From contig OY365817.1 of the NCBI GenBank assembly GCA_959347315.1, positions 2,452,295 through 2,516,294 on the forward strand: 64,000 bases of DNA. Direction: 5' to 3'. The number at the start of each line of letters is the position of its first letter. Position 1 is the stretch's first letter. The stretch comes from Bimastos eiseni (Eukaryota; Annelida; Clitellata; Crassiclitellata; Lumbricidae). The notes under the pieces are model-generated. The model saw only the letters and a list, made by a program, of their open reading frames with translations, ran no database searches and was not told the origin of the DNA. Shown here in pieces: positions 41,701-45,121 of this stretch. A program made the translations under genes and the position numbers.

Positions 41701-44047
41701 GACGCACTCAGTGAGTCTGCAGTTCAATAAACATCTCCAACTCCAATCGTTCTAGAGAGAAAAATGCTGCAGAACTGTCCGATTATTATTACTGAAAGTT
41801 AAAGTAGAAAAGAATATTATATATTTAGAAGCTACTTCAGTGCGCTTTCCCCCGATTATCACTGTACAGTTGCTAAGCTATTGAACACTTCGCTCAACTA
41901 CAAGGACTGCAACAATCGAATCGTGAATTTATGTGGCACCACTTTTAGCTATTTGGCGATGAGTGTACACTAAACATGACTGGGAAACCATTGCTGTTTG
42001 TCATTGAAGTTTTAAACCAATCCCTAGAGACTTCGTTTTCTTAGCCTTGGCATCACATGAGGTCGAGCGGTCAGTCCTCTCCCTTGTCATCTCATCTTCC
42101 CACTGACAGTATATCATGGCTGAGTTGGTCGGGGTGCAGATTGAACAGCAATATAACCAAATATCTGCTCAGAGAGGAATTTGTAGCTCACGCTATTATT
42201 GACTCTAACTCGATTATCACTACGTTATCCATTGCCCCTTGTAGCGACATGGCGTGCATTACGGCACTCTCGAAATTGTCCATCTAATAATTATATACAA
42301 GCACACTTTAAGGCTAAGGTTTAAGATTACAATACATTATGTGAAAGCTAGATGTAAAATTTAAGTGTTGGCTTCAAATATATATTCTGAGATTTGTTTT
42401 TGCATTTGACTGTCTATGCAGATACTGAATAAAGGTGGCCGCACTGTGCACATTTTGTACATGATTAAAAGATTGAATATTGTTTCTTCGTCTCTTTCCA
42501 GATTTGCCTGATAAAACGCTGAGACTGCTGACCGTTCGAGGAGTCCTCAAGAAACTGCCGCCAGCCAACTTTGCTGTTTTAAAATTTATCATCACGCACA
42601 TAAACAGGTCGGTCAAATCATGCCTTGTATTCATGAACAATTAACTTCTATTGTTAAGTTAGTTAGTTAGTGGATGAAAATCTGTTGAATGTGTTCTACA
42701 TGTGTGCGAGGGCCTGCCATTGGGGATTCATCTCGTTTTCTCTATGCCATTCTGCCTGATGATGATATTTCAGTTCTTAATGATGTTTAACATTAATATT
42801 CAGGTCATTGCAGGGAATGCACTTGAATATTGTGCTCTTAAAATGATATTATATAAGTTTTGAATTAAAATTCTCAATAGGTGCCATGGTGGGTCACTAG
42901 ATTAAAAATACTATACTACGAATAATGAAGTCACTTGAGAAATATTCTTTCCCACGAATAGTCATTTGAGATGTTGAATCTGCTATGACAGGTAGCTAGG
43001 GAAATATATTATGACATGAAGAGTAACTAGAGAAACATACTATGCTATGAGTAGTGACTAGAGATATATACTACACATGCTATGCCAGCAAAGAATAATT
43101 AGATATATATATATATATATAATATATATTACATATATAATATATATTATTACATGTATAGTATATATATATAAGTAACTAGCAAAACATGCTCTACCAT
43201 GAAGAATGATTAGAGAAAGATACTATAGTATGAATATTCACTAGAGATACATATTATGCCATGAAGAACAAATAGAAATACGTATTACATACTATACCAT
43301 GAATAGTCATTAGAGAATATTCTCTTTATGAATTGTTGCTAGAGAATTAGCGTAATCACTAGAGAAATATTTGCCGCTGTTAAGCATGATCTGTGGAATG
43401 CCCTCATCTTCCTTGCATGTTTCCTTTCTTTCTGGATCTGTTCCTACATATCTTTCTCCTCGAAACCTATTTCTTCTCTCGTGGTACTTGCACTGAGAGC
43501 GCTACTGAATGGCCAGTGCTCTGAATGCAAATTACTATTTATGTCACAGTCTATTTGTGAATATTTACTAAAGACAATATCTATGTCGTGAACAATCACT
43601 AAAGATATAAGCCTTGTATTTGAGGGTAGCAACCAGAGAAAAACACCAATCGAAAGTACATTACTTTTAGAAAGTGTGTAACCACTTTCCTTTCATTCTC
43701 TTTATCACGAGAATTAAACCTACCATTGTCACTATTTGCTGCTATTGGTCCTGCCCTCTCGTCATCCTTATATGGTGACATTGTATAAAGGAAAAATATA
43801 CCAACCGAAAGGACATTACTTTTAGACACTGTGTGACCATTTTTCCTCCTCCAGGGTTTCCAGGTACTCATCGGAGAATGCAATGGACACGAAGAACCTG
43901 TCGATCTGTTGGTGGCCGACGCTGATGCGACCGGAGATAACGTCGCTCGACACGATGTTCCTGACGACGAAACCTCTCGAGGAGGTGCTTCAGCTTCTCG
44001 TCGAACAATTCGGATTCTTCTTCTACGGTGAAGAGGAAACCAGCTGA
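2459..44047 (+). CDS. ARHGAP35: p190RhoGAP orthologue, complete 23-exon gene
   Basis: This is a GTPase-activating protein that in known animals switches off Rho at the membrane and cytoskeleton, with an N-terminal GTPase-like module and a C-terminal catalytic RhoGAP domain. The coding exons are 2459-2864, 6433-7114, 15459-15668, 16410-16700, 17210-17362, 18758-18872, 19486-19609, 21567-21774, 22362-22544, 23322-23579, 24041-24216, 24470-24680, 25206-25411, 27945-28184, 32523-32623, 32982-33134, 35173-35302, 36877-37062, 38222-38448, 39962-40346, 41579-41710, 42502-42607 and 43855-44047. They sum to 5076 nt (1691 aa) with consistent phases and GT-AG introns. Approximate domains: GTPase 1-250, FF region 255-545, pG1 595-760, pG2 790-960, linker 960-1480, RhoGAP 1498-1688. 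Human p190A and p190B are about 1500 aa, so the linker is longer here. It is the single p190-type gene in the window; whether the genome has a second one cannot be seen. Identity is near certain. Individual splice sites are inferred without transcripts. Confidence 0.95.
2895..3130 (-). mobile_element. possible non-LTR retrotransposon 3' end
   Basis: On the minus strand this region ends in a TATATAA-like 3' tail, the same ending seen in clearer LINE 3' fragments of this window. A short open frame precedes it, but no diagnostic reverse-transcriptase motif is visible, so the call rests on the tail and layout only. Confidence 0.3.
5130..5275. repeat. TCTG/TCTC-rich microsatellite
   Basis: Imperfect CTCTGTCT repeats fill this stretch. 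Similar tracts occur at 8455-8505, 8600-8630 and 50390-50690. Confidence 0.85.
5445..5560. mobile_element. fragment of hAT-like element (family of the 27-kb and 35-kb copies)
   Basis: The block containing GAGTACCAAATCCGAGTATT and then GCCGGATCTGGGTACGAACC matches the terminal part of the copies at 35441-35975 (same orientation) and 27067-27550 (inverted). The first bases of the terminus and the rest of the element are missing here. Confidence 0.6.
5615..5845 (-). mobile_element. truncated Harbinger-like MITE copy
   Basis: Read on the minus strand, 5845 downward starts GGGCCCATCCACATATTATA and follows the same course as the complete element at 29479-29972, including a Tyr/Ser-like GTACGTAC block and an internal AATATAGTCTGTGAT block. 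The end at 5845 is followed by TTA, compatible with a 3-bp TWA target duplication. The other end is lost. Confidence 0.65.
6148..6290 (+). mobile_element. possible tRNA-derived SINE
   Basis: The start resembles an RNA polymerase III A box (AGTGGCCGATCGGTTAAA, like tRNA-Leu or tRNA-Ser). About 60 bases later GGAGTCGAATTTC resembles a B box. A related tail occurs at 10160-10210. No complete cloverleaf is asserted. Confidence 0.35.
6433..7114 (+). CDS. ARHGAP35: p190RhoGAP exon 2: rest of GTPase-like domain and first FF region
   Basis: Encodes residues 136-363. The nucleotide-base motif T196-K-N-D199 and the ETSA motif (228-231) are present, so the N-terminal module keeps its guanine-recognition motifs. 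After about residue 250 the sequence with SWPVVAKRL and FVELFGT fits an FF domain, which in p190 binds transcription factor TFII-I and is phosphorylation-regulated. Acceptor CACAG at 6432; donor GTTCGT at 7115 is weak but keeps phase with exon 3. Confidence 0.93.
7410..7640 (+). mobile_element. non-LTR retrotransposon 3' fragment
   Basis: The plus-strand frame reads [18 protein letters not shown] and then FLKTSF, the typical C-terminal end of CR1/L2/Jockey-type ORF2 proteins. A short AT-rich 3' tail with an AATAAA follows near 7623. A close relative lies at 39530-39800. Confidence 0.65.
7733..7790 (-). repeat. dispersed repeat family Y, copy 1
   Basis: The block CACTGTCGGTGGAAAGATGA followed by GATGGCGAGGGAGGGGACTG is the inverse of blocks at 24955-25135 and 42040-42190, and similar to 21335-21400. 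Probably part of a SINE or LINE 3' region; class not determined. Confidence 0.55.
8817..8872. repeat. (TA)n microsatellite
   Basis: Two TA runs separated by TGATTA. Confidence 0.95.
8892..9152. repeat. direct duplication, copy 1
   Basis: About 260 bases, nearly identical to 9848-10112 with only scattered substitutions and one-base indels. This copy runs straight into a long TA tract at its right end. Confidence 0.95.
9153..9218. repeat. (TA)n microsatellite
   Basis: About 33 uninterrupted TA units. Confidence 0.97.
9551..9575. repeat. (AT)n microsatellite
   Basis: A short uninterrupted AT tract. Confidence 0.9.
9848..10112. repeat. direct duplication, copy 2
   Basis: Second copy of 8892-9152 in the same orientation, about 956 bases downstream. 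The right junction is ATACCGCAGTATTATTACAC instead of a TA run. Confidence 0.95.
10338..10410. repeat. 18-bp minisatellite
   Basis: About four copies of an 18-base unit based on CTCTACCATGTCTACCCC. The open frame over it is a by-product of the 18-bp period. Confidence 0.9.
11806..13135. repeat. CTAC/TATA satellite array, about 1.3 kb
   Basis: A nearly continuous array of ACCTACCTATATCT and ACCTACCTATAAAT type units, organised into longer higher-order blocks of about 50-70 bases that recur several times. Flanking sequence at 11340-11660 already holds scattered CTAC units, suggesting outward growth or decay of the array. Confidence 0.95.
13331..13445. repeat. (GAT)n/(GAC)n microsatellite
   Basis: GATGAT units turn into GACGAC units and back into GATGAT. 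Confidence 0.95.
14068..14510. mobile_element. hAT-like non-autonomous DNA transposon
   Basis: Inverted ends TAGGGATGAAC (14068-14078) and GTTCATCCCTA (14500-14510) are a perfect 11-bp match. The flanking 8-mers CTCTCTTT and CTCTGTTG agree at 6 of 8 bases, as expected for an aged 8-bp target duplication. The interior has the GAGTACCGA-type motifs common in such elements and no transposase frame. Confidence 0.75.
14875..15420. repeat. GAT/AAT-rich simple sequence
   Basis: Long stretches of GATGAT, AATGAT and GATAATAAT reach to within 40 bases of the exon 3 acceptor. Confidence 0.9.
15459..15668 (+). CDS. ARHGAP35: p190RhoGAP exon 3: FF-domain region
   Basis: Encodes residues 363-433. The region with [14 protein letters not shown] parallels the ERIPFDLMDTVPAE stretch of human p190A between FF modules. 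Acceptor TTTCTTTCAG at 15458 is strong. The exon ends two bases into a codon, with donor GTAATG at 15669; the open frame then hits TAA at once, which fixes the exon end. Confidence 0.9.
15669..16409. other. intron 3
   Basis: Contains about four degenerate repeats around TGGTTGAGTGAATTTTGATC (15680-15930). At 16245-16320 there is a short run of AACCTAGGTTTTAGGTTTT-like sequence. No exon seen. Confidence 0.7.
16410..16700 (+). CDS. ARHGAP35: p190RhoGAP exon 4: FF-domain region
   Basis: Encodes residues 433-530. [15 protein letters not shown] matches human KEEFQELLLEYSELF of the fourth FF region. Acceptor TTGGTCAG at 16409 has a poor pyrimidine tract, so the exact start could shift, but this site preserves phase. 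Donor GTCAGT at 16701. Confidence 0.88.
17210..17362 (+). CDS. ARHGAP35: p190RhoGAP exon 5: end of FF region
   Basis: Encodes residues 530-581. [20 protein letters not shown] parallels human [20 protein letters not shown]. Acceptor TTTTGTAG at 17209; donor GTTAGA at 17363 is weak but phase-consistent. Confidence 0.9.
17880..18130 (+). mobile_element. probable non-LTR retrotransposon 3' fragment
   Basis: The plus strand contains NQSRSFA-like and GLKTFLFS motifs in shifted frames, followed by GTGGTGCTATATAAGTGCTC and a TTACATTGCATTAC tail. The same tail type ends the fragment at 32075-32285. Confidence 0.5.
18508..18700. repeat. 22-bp minisatellite
   Basis: Eight or so copies of GATCTATAGATGGATTACCTGT with substitutions and one interruption near 18645-18670. 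It ends about 60 bases before the exon 6 acceptor. Confidence 0.93.
18758..18872 (+). CDS. ARHGAP35: p190RhoGAP exon 6: start of pseudoGTPase pG1
   Basis: Encodes residues 581-619. [20 protein letters not shown] corresponds to the first strand and loop of pG1 (human [20 protein letters not shown]). The Gly-Lys-Ser/Thr of a true P-loop is absent, as expected for this pseudoGTPase. Acceptor GTTTCAG at 18757; donor GTCAGT at 18873. Confidence 0.92.
19486..19609 (+). CDS. ARHGAP35: p190RhoGAP exon 7: pG1
   Basis: Encodes residues 620-660. The [17 protein letters not shown] stretch matches human VRLPVNSFQTPTFQPHG. Acceptor TTTTGTAG at 19485; donor GTGAGT at 19610. Confidence 0.93.
19905..20110 (+). 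mobile_element. possible non-LTR retrotransposon 3' fragment
   Basis: [14 protein letters not shown] frame is followed by a tail ATTTCTTAAATAGGTGCTTTT that resembles the 3' end at 6330-6400. Weak and frameshifted. Confidence 0.35.
20785..20900. repeat. dispersed repeat family X, copy
   Basis: Contains GACAGTGCCAGTCCCAAGCC, GGAGGAGGGCGATGCTAGTGAT and TCACGCAGTGTCATTAAACTG, the same series as the three copies at 57745-58125. Shorter inverse copies lie near 40410, 47596 and 50910. Confidence 0.8.
21335..21400. repeat. dispersed repeat family Y, copy 2
   Basis: GGGGGAAAGATGAGATGGCA matches 7733-7790 in the same orientation. Confidence 0.45.
21567..21774 (+). CDS. ARHGAP35: p190RhoGAP exon 8: pG1
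   Basis: Encodes residues 661-730. GCFCVYNS parallels human GCLCLYNS, and [13 protein letters not shown] matches the pG1 core strand HLPLTLILVNKRGD. Acceptor TTCTTTCAG at 21566; donor GTAAGT at 21775 is a perfect consensus. Confidence 0.93.
22362..22544 (+). CDS. ARHGAP35: p190RhoGAP exon 9: end of pG1 and linker to pG2
   Basis: Encodes residues 730-791. The [15 protein letters not shown] stretch parallels human INEKQISQVLKGLLD, and DLR at the end leads to pG2. Acceptor TATGTAG at 22361; donor GTAGAC at 22545. Confidence 0.9.
22636..22710. repeat. (TA)n microsatellite
   Basis: About 35 TA units in intron 9, 90 bases after exon 9. Confidence 0.97.
23322..23579 (+). CDS. ARHGAP35: p190RhoGAP exon 10: start of pseudoGTPase pG2
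   Basis: Encodes residues 791-877. [11 protein letters not shown] matches human IVMCLMCGDPF, and [18 protein letters not shown] matches HGYIVFYSAKRKASLAML near the pG2 core. No P-loop is present. The acceptor GGGGTTTGAAG at 23321 has a weak pyrimidine tract. Donor GTAAGA at 23580. Confidence 0.92.
24041..24216 (+). CDS. ARHGAP35: p190RhoGAP exon 11: pG2
   Basis: Encodes residues 877-935. [17 protein letters not shown] parallels human IPIQLVALTDGAVDVLD. Acceptor TCGTTGACAG at 24040; donor GTAGGT at 24217. Confidence 0.92.
24470..24680 (+). CDS. ARHGAP35: p190RhoGAP exon 12: end of pG2, start of linker
   Basis: Encodes residues 936-1006. [14 protein letters not shown] parallels the human FHPFFKDVVEKK. 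The following part is Pro/Ser/Lys-rich linker not alignable by eye. Donor CAG|GTATTA at 24681 is the first unit of a 22-bp minisatellite that repeats the same donor sequence. Confidence 0.9.
24679..24872. repeat. 22-bp minisatellite containing the exon 12 donor
   Basis: Eight copies of the 22-base unit GTATTACAGGCACCATTGACAG plus a degenerate ninth start at the exon boundary. Each full unit reproduces CAG|GTATTA, the donor context used by exon 12; the last copies have GATATTA. Confidence 0.97.
24955..25135. repeat. dispersed repeat family Y, copy 3
   Basis: TTAGCCGTGGCATATGAGGG through TGGCTGAGTTGG matches 42040-42190 in the same orientation. It lies 70 bases before exon 13. Confidence 0.7.
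25206..25411 (+). CDS. ARHGAP35: p190RhoGAP exon 13: linker with tyrosine cluster
   Basis: Encodes residues 1006-1074 in the variable linker. The frame is acidic and Ser-rich, with [10 protein letters not shown] (Y1046 and Y1050), a plausible Src-family or SH2 target. In mammals two linker tyrosines bind p120RasGAP; whether these are equivalent is unknown. Acceptor AATTCTACAG at 25205; donor GTGAGT at 25412. Confidence 0.88.
25490..26060 (-). mobile_element. non-LTR retrotransposon ORF2 C-terminus
   Basis: Minus-strand frames read [19 protein letters not shown], then [18 protein letters not shown] and [20 protein letters not shown] with [10 protein letters not shown]. These are the standard end-of-reverse-transcriptase motifs of CR1/L2/RTE-type LINEs. 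A frame change near 25830 shows decay. The 3' end lies toward 25490. Confidence 0.87.
26748..26776. repeat. (TA)n microsatellite
   Basis: A short TA run preceded by TATG units. Confidence 0.9.
27067..27550. mobile_element. hAT-like non-autonomous transposon with 8-bp target duplication
   Basis: CTTGTATC occurs at 27059-27066 and again at 27551-27558, an exact 8-bp direct repeat. The right end, read inverted, is TAGGGCATAACCGAG, and the left end is ATAACCGG, i.e. the same terminus lacking its first six bases. The interior matches 35441-35975 in inverse orientation. No transposase frame. Confidence 0.78.
27945..28184 (+). CDS. ARHGAP35: p190RhoGAP exon 14: linker
   Basis: Encodes residues 1074-1154, in a Ser/Pro-rich linker not aligned by eye to human p190. 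The coding base composition and the phase-consistent ends (acceptor CCATTACAG at 27944, donor GTGATT at 28185) support it. The donor is weak. Confidence 0.82.
28640..28985 (-). mobile_element. non-LTR retrotransposon 3' fragment
   Basis: The minus-strand frame reads [20 protein letters not shown] followed by [20 protein letters not shown]. It is almost the same as the fragment at 225-860. The 5' side stops in a short TA run at 28976-28988. Confidence 0.85.
29311..30345. mobile_element. DNA transposon with tandem-repeat arms (outer element)
   Basis: Flanked by ATTATTGC at 29303-29310 and 30346-30353, an exact 8-bp direct repeat. The two ends, one inverted, share about 18 of 28 bases. The left arm carries repeated CGCGACACTTAATCTCG units and the right arm the inverse (GAGATTAAATGTCG-type units), so the element could fold on itself. 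It is interrupted by the element at 29479-29972. The 8-bp duplication fits hAT or P type elements; the family is not identified. Confidence 0.7.
29479..29972. mobile_element. Harbinger-like MITE nested in the outer element
   Basis: Ends GGGCCCATCCATATATTATG and, inverted, GGGTCCGTCCACATATTACG form an inverted repeat of about 25 bases. TAA lies at both sides (29476-29478 and 29973-29975), a 3-bp target duplication typical of PIF/Harbinger elements. No transposase frame. A damaged relative lies at 5615-5845. Confidence 0.8.
31715..31870. mobile_element. hAT-like terminus rich in GGTCTCGAGACC
   Basis: Repeated GACCAAGACCGA and GTCTCGAGACC palindromes end in CCACATCCCTG. This layout is common at one end of hAT-type elements in invertebrates and fish. 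Related GACCAAGACC words occur at 31175-31210, possibly the other end; boundaries and target duplication were not resolved. Confidence 0.5.
32075..32285 (+). mobile_element. non-LTR retrotransposon 3' fragment
   Basis: The plus frame reads [20 protein letters not shown] and then [10 protein letters not shown], the LINE ORF2 C-terminal pattern. It is followed by GTGCTATACAAATTTCATAT and a TTACATTACATT tail. Confidence 0.7.
32523..32623 (+). CDS. ARHGAP35: p190RhoGAP exon 15: linker (short exon)
   Basis: Encodes residues 1155-1188. It was found because exon 14 ends in phase 1 and exon 16 starts in phase 0. This 101-base segment, between acceptor TTCACTGTAG (32522) and donor AAG|GTAACT (32624), is open and converts phase 1 to phase 0. 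The peptide [17 protein letters not shown] is Ser-rich linker. No homology was recognised, so the call rests on splice signals and phase. Confidence 0.78.
32982..33134 (+). CDS. ARHGAP35: p190RhoGAP exon 16: linker with DYA motif
   Basis: Encodes residues 1189-1239. FGDYAQVK (Y1235) resembles the human SDYAEP site that, phosphorylated, binds p120RasGAP, though the Pro at +3 is missing. Acceptor TGGTTGTAG at 32981 follows a long T/G-rich tract. Donor AAG|GTACGT at 33135. Confidence 0.87.
33135..35172. other. intron 16
   Basis: Contains a possible LINE fragment (33985-34215). At 34800-35060 there is a loosely repeated ACCAGGTA/CACCAGG text and a short inverted pair around TCACTCAAATTAGGGC and GGCCTTAATTTGAGTGA. 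Otherwise AT-rich with nothing recognised. Confidence 0.65.
33985..34215 (+). mobile_element. possible non-LTR retrotransposon 3' fragment
   Basis: [20 protein letters not shown] frame resembles the WN.LP end of LINE ORF2 proteins, followed by GGCTGCTATATGAAAATTGC. Weakly preserved. Confidence 0.45.
35173..35302 (+). CDS. ARHGAP35: p190RhoGAP exon 17: linker
   Basis: Encodes residues 1240-1282, ending in an Arg/Lys-containing stretch [17 protein letters not shown]. Acceptor TTTGCTGCCAG at 35172; donor GTAGGA at 35303. Phase 0 in, phase 1 out, matching its neighbours. Confidence 0.87.
35441..35975. mobile_element. truncated hAT-like element, inverse relative of 27067-27550
   Basis: Starts TAGGCCATAACCGAGTAGAC. 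It shares more than 400 bases, in inverse orientation, with the element at 27067-27550, including ACCGGAAAGTGGGTGAAGCC-type blocks. It holds an extra insertion near 35580-35670. The far end is missing. Confidence 0.75.
36520..36720 (-). mobile_element. possible non-LTR retrotransposon 3' fragment
   Basis: The minus-strand frame contains [14 protein letters not shown] and LLSRFLEE, with a W-G-FHW block upstream, similar to LINE C-termini, but decayed. Confidence 0.4.
36877..37062 (+). CDS. ARHGAP35: p190RhoGAP exon 18: linker, two possible donors
   Basis: Encodes residues 1282-1344. [12 protein letters not shown] parallels the acidic Ser-rich SDSEMDTSS of human p190, followed by a basic stretch [15 protein letters not shown]. 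Acceptor AAATCCAG at 36876. Two donors keep phase: GTTATC at 37063 (used here) and GTGATG at 37018, which would drop 15 residues including [10 protein letters not shown]. Neither is strong; both may be used. Confidence 0.83.
37700..38160 (-). mobile_element. probable non-LTR retrotransposon 3' fragment
   Basis: Minus-strand frames contain FAFLKTCFF and typical upstream spacing. Decayed by frameshifts. It ends about 60 bases before the exon 19 acceptor. Confidence 0.5.
38222..38448 (+). CDS. ARHGAP35: p190RhoGAP exon 19: basic linker
   Basis: Encodes residues 1345-1420. It has a Lys/Arg-rich stretch [13 protein letters not shown] and then [21 protein letters not shown], a possible basophilic kinase site at RKIS. 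Acceptor GTTAATTACAG at 38221; donor AAAG|GTTGGT at 38449. Confidence 0.87.
38513..38930. repeat. 42-bp minisatellite in intron 19
   Basis: Ten copies of a 42-base unit around CATAGGCTGGAAACCTGACC ACAGATACATAATGTGATTA. Because 42 is a multiple of 3, two minus-strand frames stay open; these are not treated as genes. Confidence 0.97.
39530..39800 (+). mobile_element. non-LTR retrotransposon 3' fragment
   Basis: The plus frame reads [20 protein letters not shown], nearly the same as the copy at 7410-7640, then GCTATATAAATTGTTATTGA at the 3' end. Confidence 0.72.
39962..40346 (+). CDS. ARHGAP35: p190RhoGAP exon 20: polybasic region and start of RhoGAP domain
   Basis: Encodes residues 1421-1548. 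A highly charged Lys/Arg/Glu stretch (about 1434-1487) sits where mammalian p190 has the polybasic lipid-binding region that controls Rho versus Rac preference. RhoGAP begins near 1498, and the catalytic arginine finger is R1531 in GLYRVPGN (human IYRVSGN). The exon is GC-rich and intron-free over 385 bases. Acceptor TTTCTGCAG at 39961; donor GTGAGG at 40347. Confidence 0.95.
40410..40475. repeat. dispersed repeat family X, inverse short copy
   Basis: Contains CCCTCCTACTTTATCCAGGC and TTGAGACTGGCACTGTCAG, the inverse of the core of 57745-58125. Confidence 0.7.
41020..41445 (+). mobile_element. non-LTR retrotransposon (RTE-like) ORF2 C-terminus
   Basis: The plus strand reads [20 protein letters not shown], then [21 protein letters not shown] and a WFDNV-type block in another frame, followed by AQDRK-like text to about 41445. 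This is the classic C-terminal region of RTE/Jockey-type reverse transcriptases (YG.E.W....R...FE....R..L.I.W). One or two frameshifts show it is dead. It lies in intron 20. Confidence 0.8.
41579..41710 (+). CDS. ARHGAP35: p190RhoGAP exon 21: RhoGAP domain
   Basis: Encodes residues 1549-1592. [20 protein letters not shown] parallels human [20 protein letters not shown]. The Lys and the DP turn of RhoGAP domains are kept. Acceptor TTACTGTTCAG at 41578; donor GTGAGT at 41711. Confidence 0.95.
42040..42190. repeat. dispersed repeat family Y, copy 4
   Basis: TTAGCCTTGGCATCACATGA followed by GGTCAGTCCTCTCCCTTGTC matches 24955-25135 in the same orientation. Confidence 0.7.
42502..42607 (+). CDS. 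ARHGAP35: p190RhoGAP exon 22: RhoGAP domain
   Basis: Encodes residues 1593-1628. [20 protein letters not shown] parallels human [20 protein letters not shown]. Acceptor TCTCTTTCCAG at 42501; donor AG|GTCGGT at 42608. Confidence 0.95.
42900..43360. repeat. degenerate repeat of about 30 bp plus TA tract, intron 22
   Basis: Loose copies of ACTATGCCATGAAGAATAAT TAGAGAAATA follow one another, interrupted by a TA/AT tract at 43083-43170. Confidence 0.75.
43370..43560 (+). mobile_element. possible non-LTR retrotransposon 3' fragment
   Basis: [17 protein letters not shown] and then [13 protein letters not shown] frames resemble the decayed WN.L end of LINE proteins. Confidence 0.4.
43855..44047 (+). 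CDS. ARHGAP35: p190RhoGAP exon 23: end of RhoGAP domain and stop
   Basis: Encodes residues 1628-1691 and TGA (44045-44047). [16 protein letters not shown] matches human SENLSICFWPTLMRPD, the conserved RhoGAP core with its Asn. The protein ends [10 protein letters not shown]. The human proteins run on for about 50 more residues of Pro/Ser-rich tail; that tail is absent here. Acceptor TTCCTCCTCCAG at 43854. Confidence 0.95.
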
Positions 44048-44937
44048 GGCGGTTTCCAACGGTCGGTCGCGTGCGGTCCATGAATGTGCGTTGGCTCTAG
44101 TCTCTCTCTTGTCTGCGTGAGCCGCAGAGTCGCTGGTTTCTGCGACTGCGTCTTCTGCCTGTGTTTTGCCGCTTTCCGGGAATTGCGGGTACTCGGAAGT
44201 TTGGACTTCGTGGCTCCTCTTTTCCTTCTGTGAGTTGCCTCTGATGATGGAGTTCACTGCCTGTGTTACACATCTGTGCGTCAATGTGCAATCTCTGTTT
44301 TCTGTCGGTGTCTATGCGTTTGGTGTCAGCTCCTGCTTTAGATTATTTCGACTTCTGTTGAGCCCTTGGAAATTGCTGTCAGGTTGTTTGTTTTGCGTGT
44401 TTCTATTGTAATTTGGCTGGGGATTTGAAGTCTGGGTGTGATGAATCGTGCTGTTGTTGTGTGAGCGCACCTGTTCAGAATTTCGTGATGAACCTTTTTA
44501 AAAAGATATGTACAGGTTTTTAATTTAGCCATGTGTTTTTAGAGAGGATCTGTAAATGTACAGTTTTGGAATTTGCAGCCGAATTAATCTTAGTCATGCG
44601 GGGTGATGTTATGTATGGTGCGTTGGATACTAGACAGTCGTTGACAATCTTTGGTTGGGTTTTGCCTGCGAACCTCAATTGTTTGGGGATTTATTATCTG
44701 AGGTGAGCTTCTTTACTTTTGCGTCGTTTGTATGTTGCAACTCTAGAACTTTCTAGTGCTGTTGACGAATTTCTATTAACTTCGAGGCGTTGCAACAAGA
44801 TCCAAAAATTCTACGTTTCCTCTTCGCTGGTCATTTGATTGTTTGTTAACATTGCAGATGTTGGGCAGTTTTATTGAAAGTTTATCAGACCAAATTTTTT
44901 GGTTTTAAATGATTGATAAGAGAGACGTTGCAACTTA
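44048..44937 (+). other. probable 3' UTR start; no gene
   Basis: Directly after the stop the sequence is of mixed composition, turning T-rich after 44400. No clear AATAAA with a downstream GT-rich element near the stop was found, so the cleavage site is not placed. An AATAAA occurs at about 46499. Confidence 0.4.
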
Positions 44938-45121
44938 ACCGTTTGTCGAGAGGGTGGTCTTTGTGTGAGAAAATAGATTGAAATTGCCACGGTTGGTAGC
45001 TGTGCTTCAACTAGAGAGATTTGCTTTTATACTGCTGCACCTGTGTTCAGATCAGTGATTTGTTTGTTGTAACGAATTCAAAAGACGGAGGAATCAAAAG
45101 TTCATACCTATGATCTGTAGT
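44938..45121. repeat. direct repeat, copy 1
   Basis: About 180 bases containing GTGAGAAAATAGATTGAAAT and TTGCTTTTATACTGCTGCAC, repeated at 48207-48391 in the same orientation with roughly 85-90% visual identity. Confidence 0.85.

Noticed and set aside
43599..44284. Two overlapping minus-strand open frames of 138-160 codons
   Set aside because: They are antisense shadows of GC-rich exon 23, whose plus-strand frame matches the RhoGAP domain.
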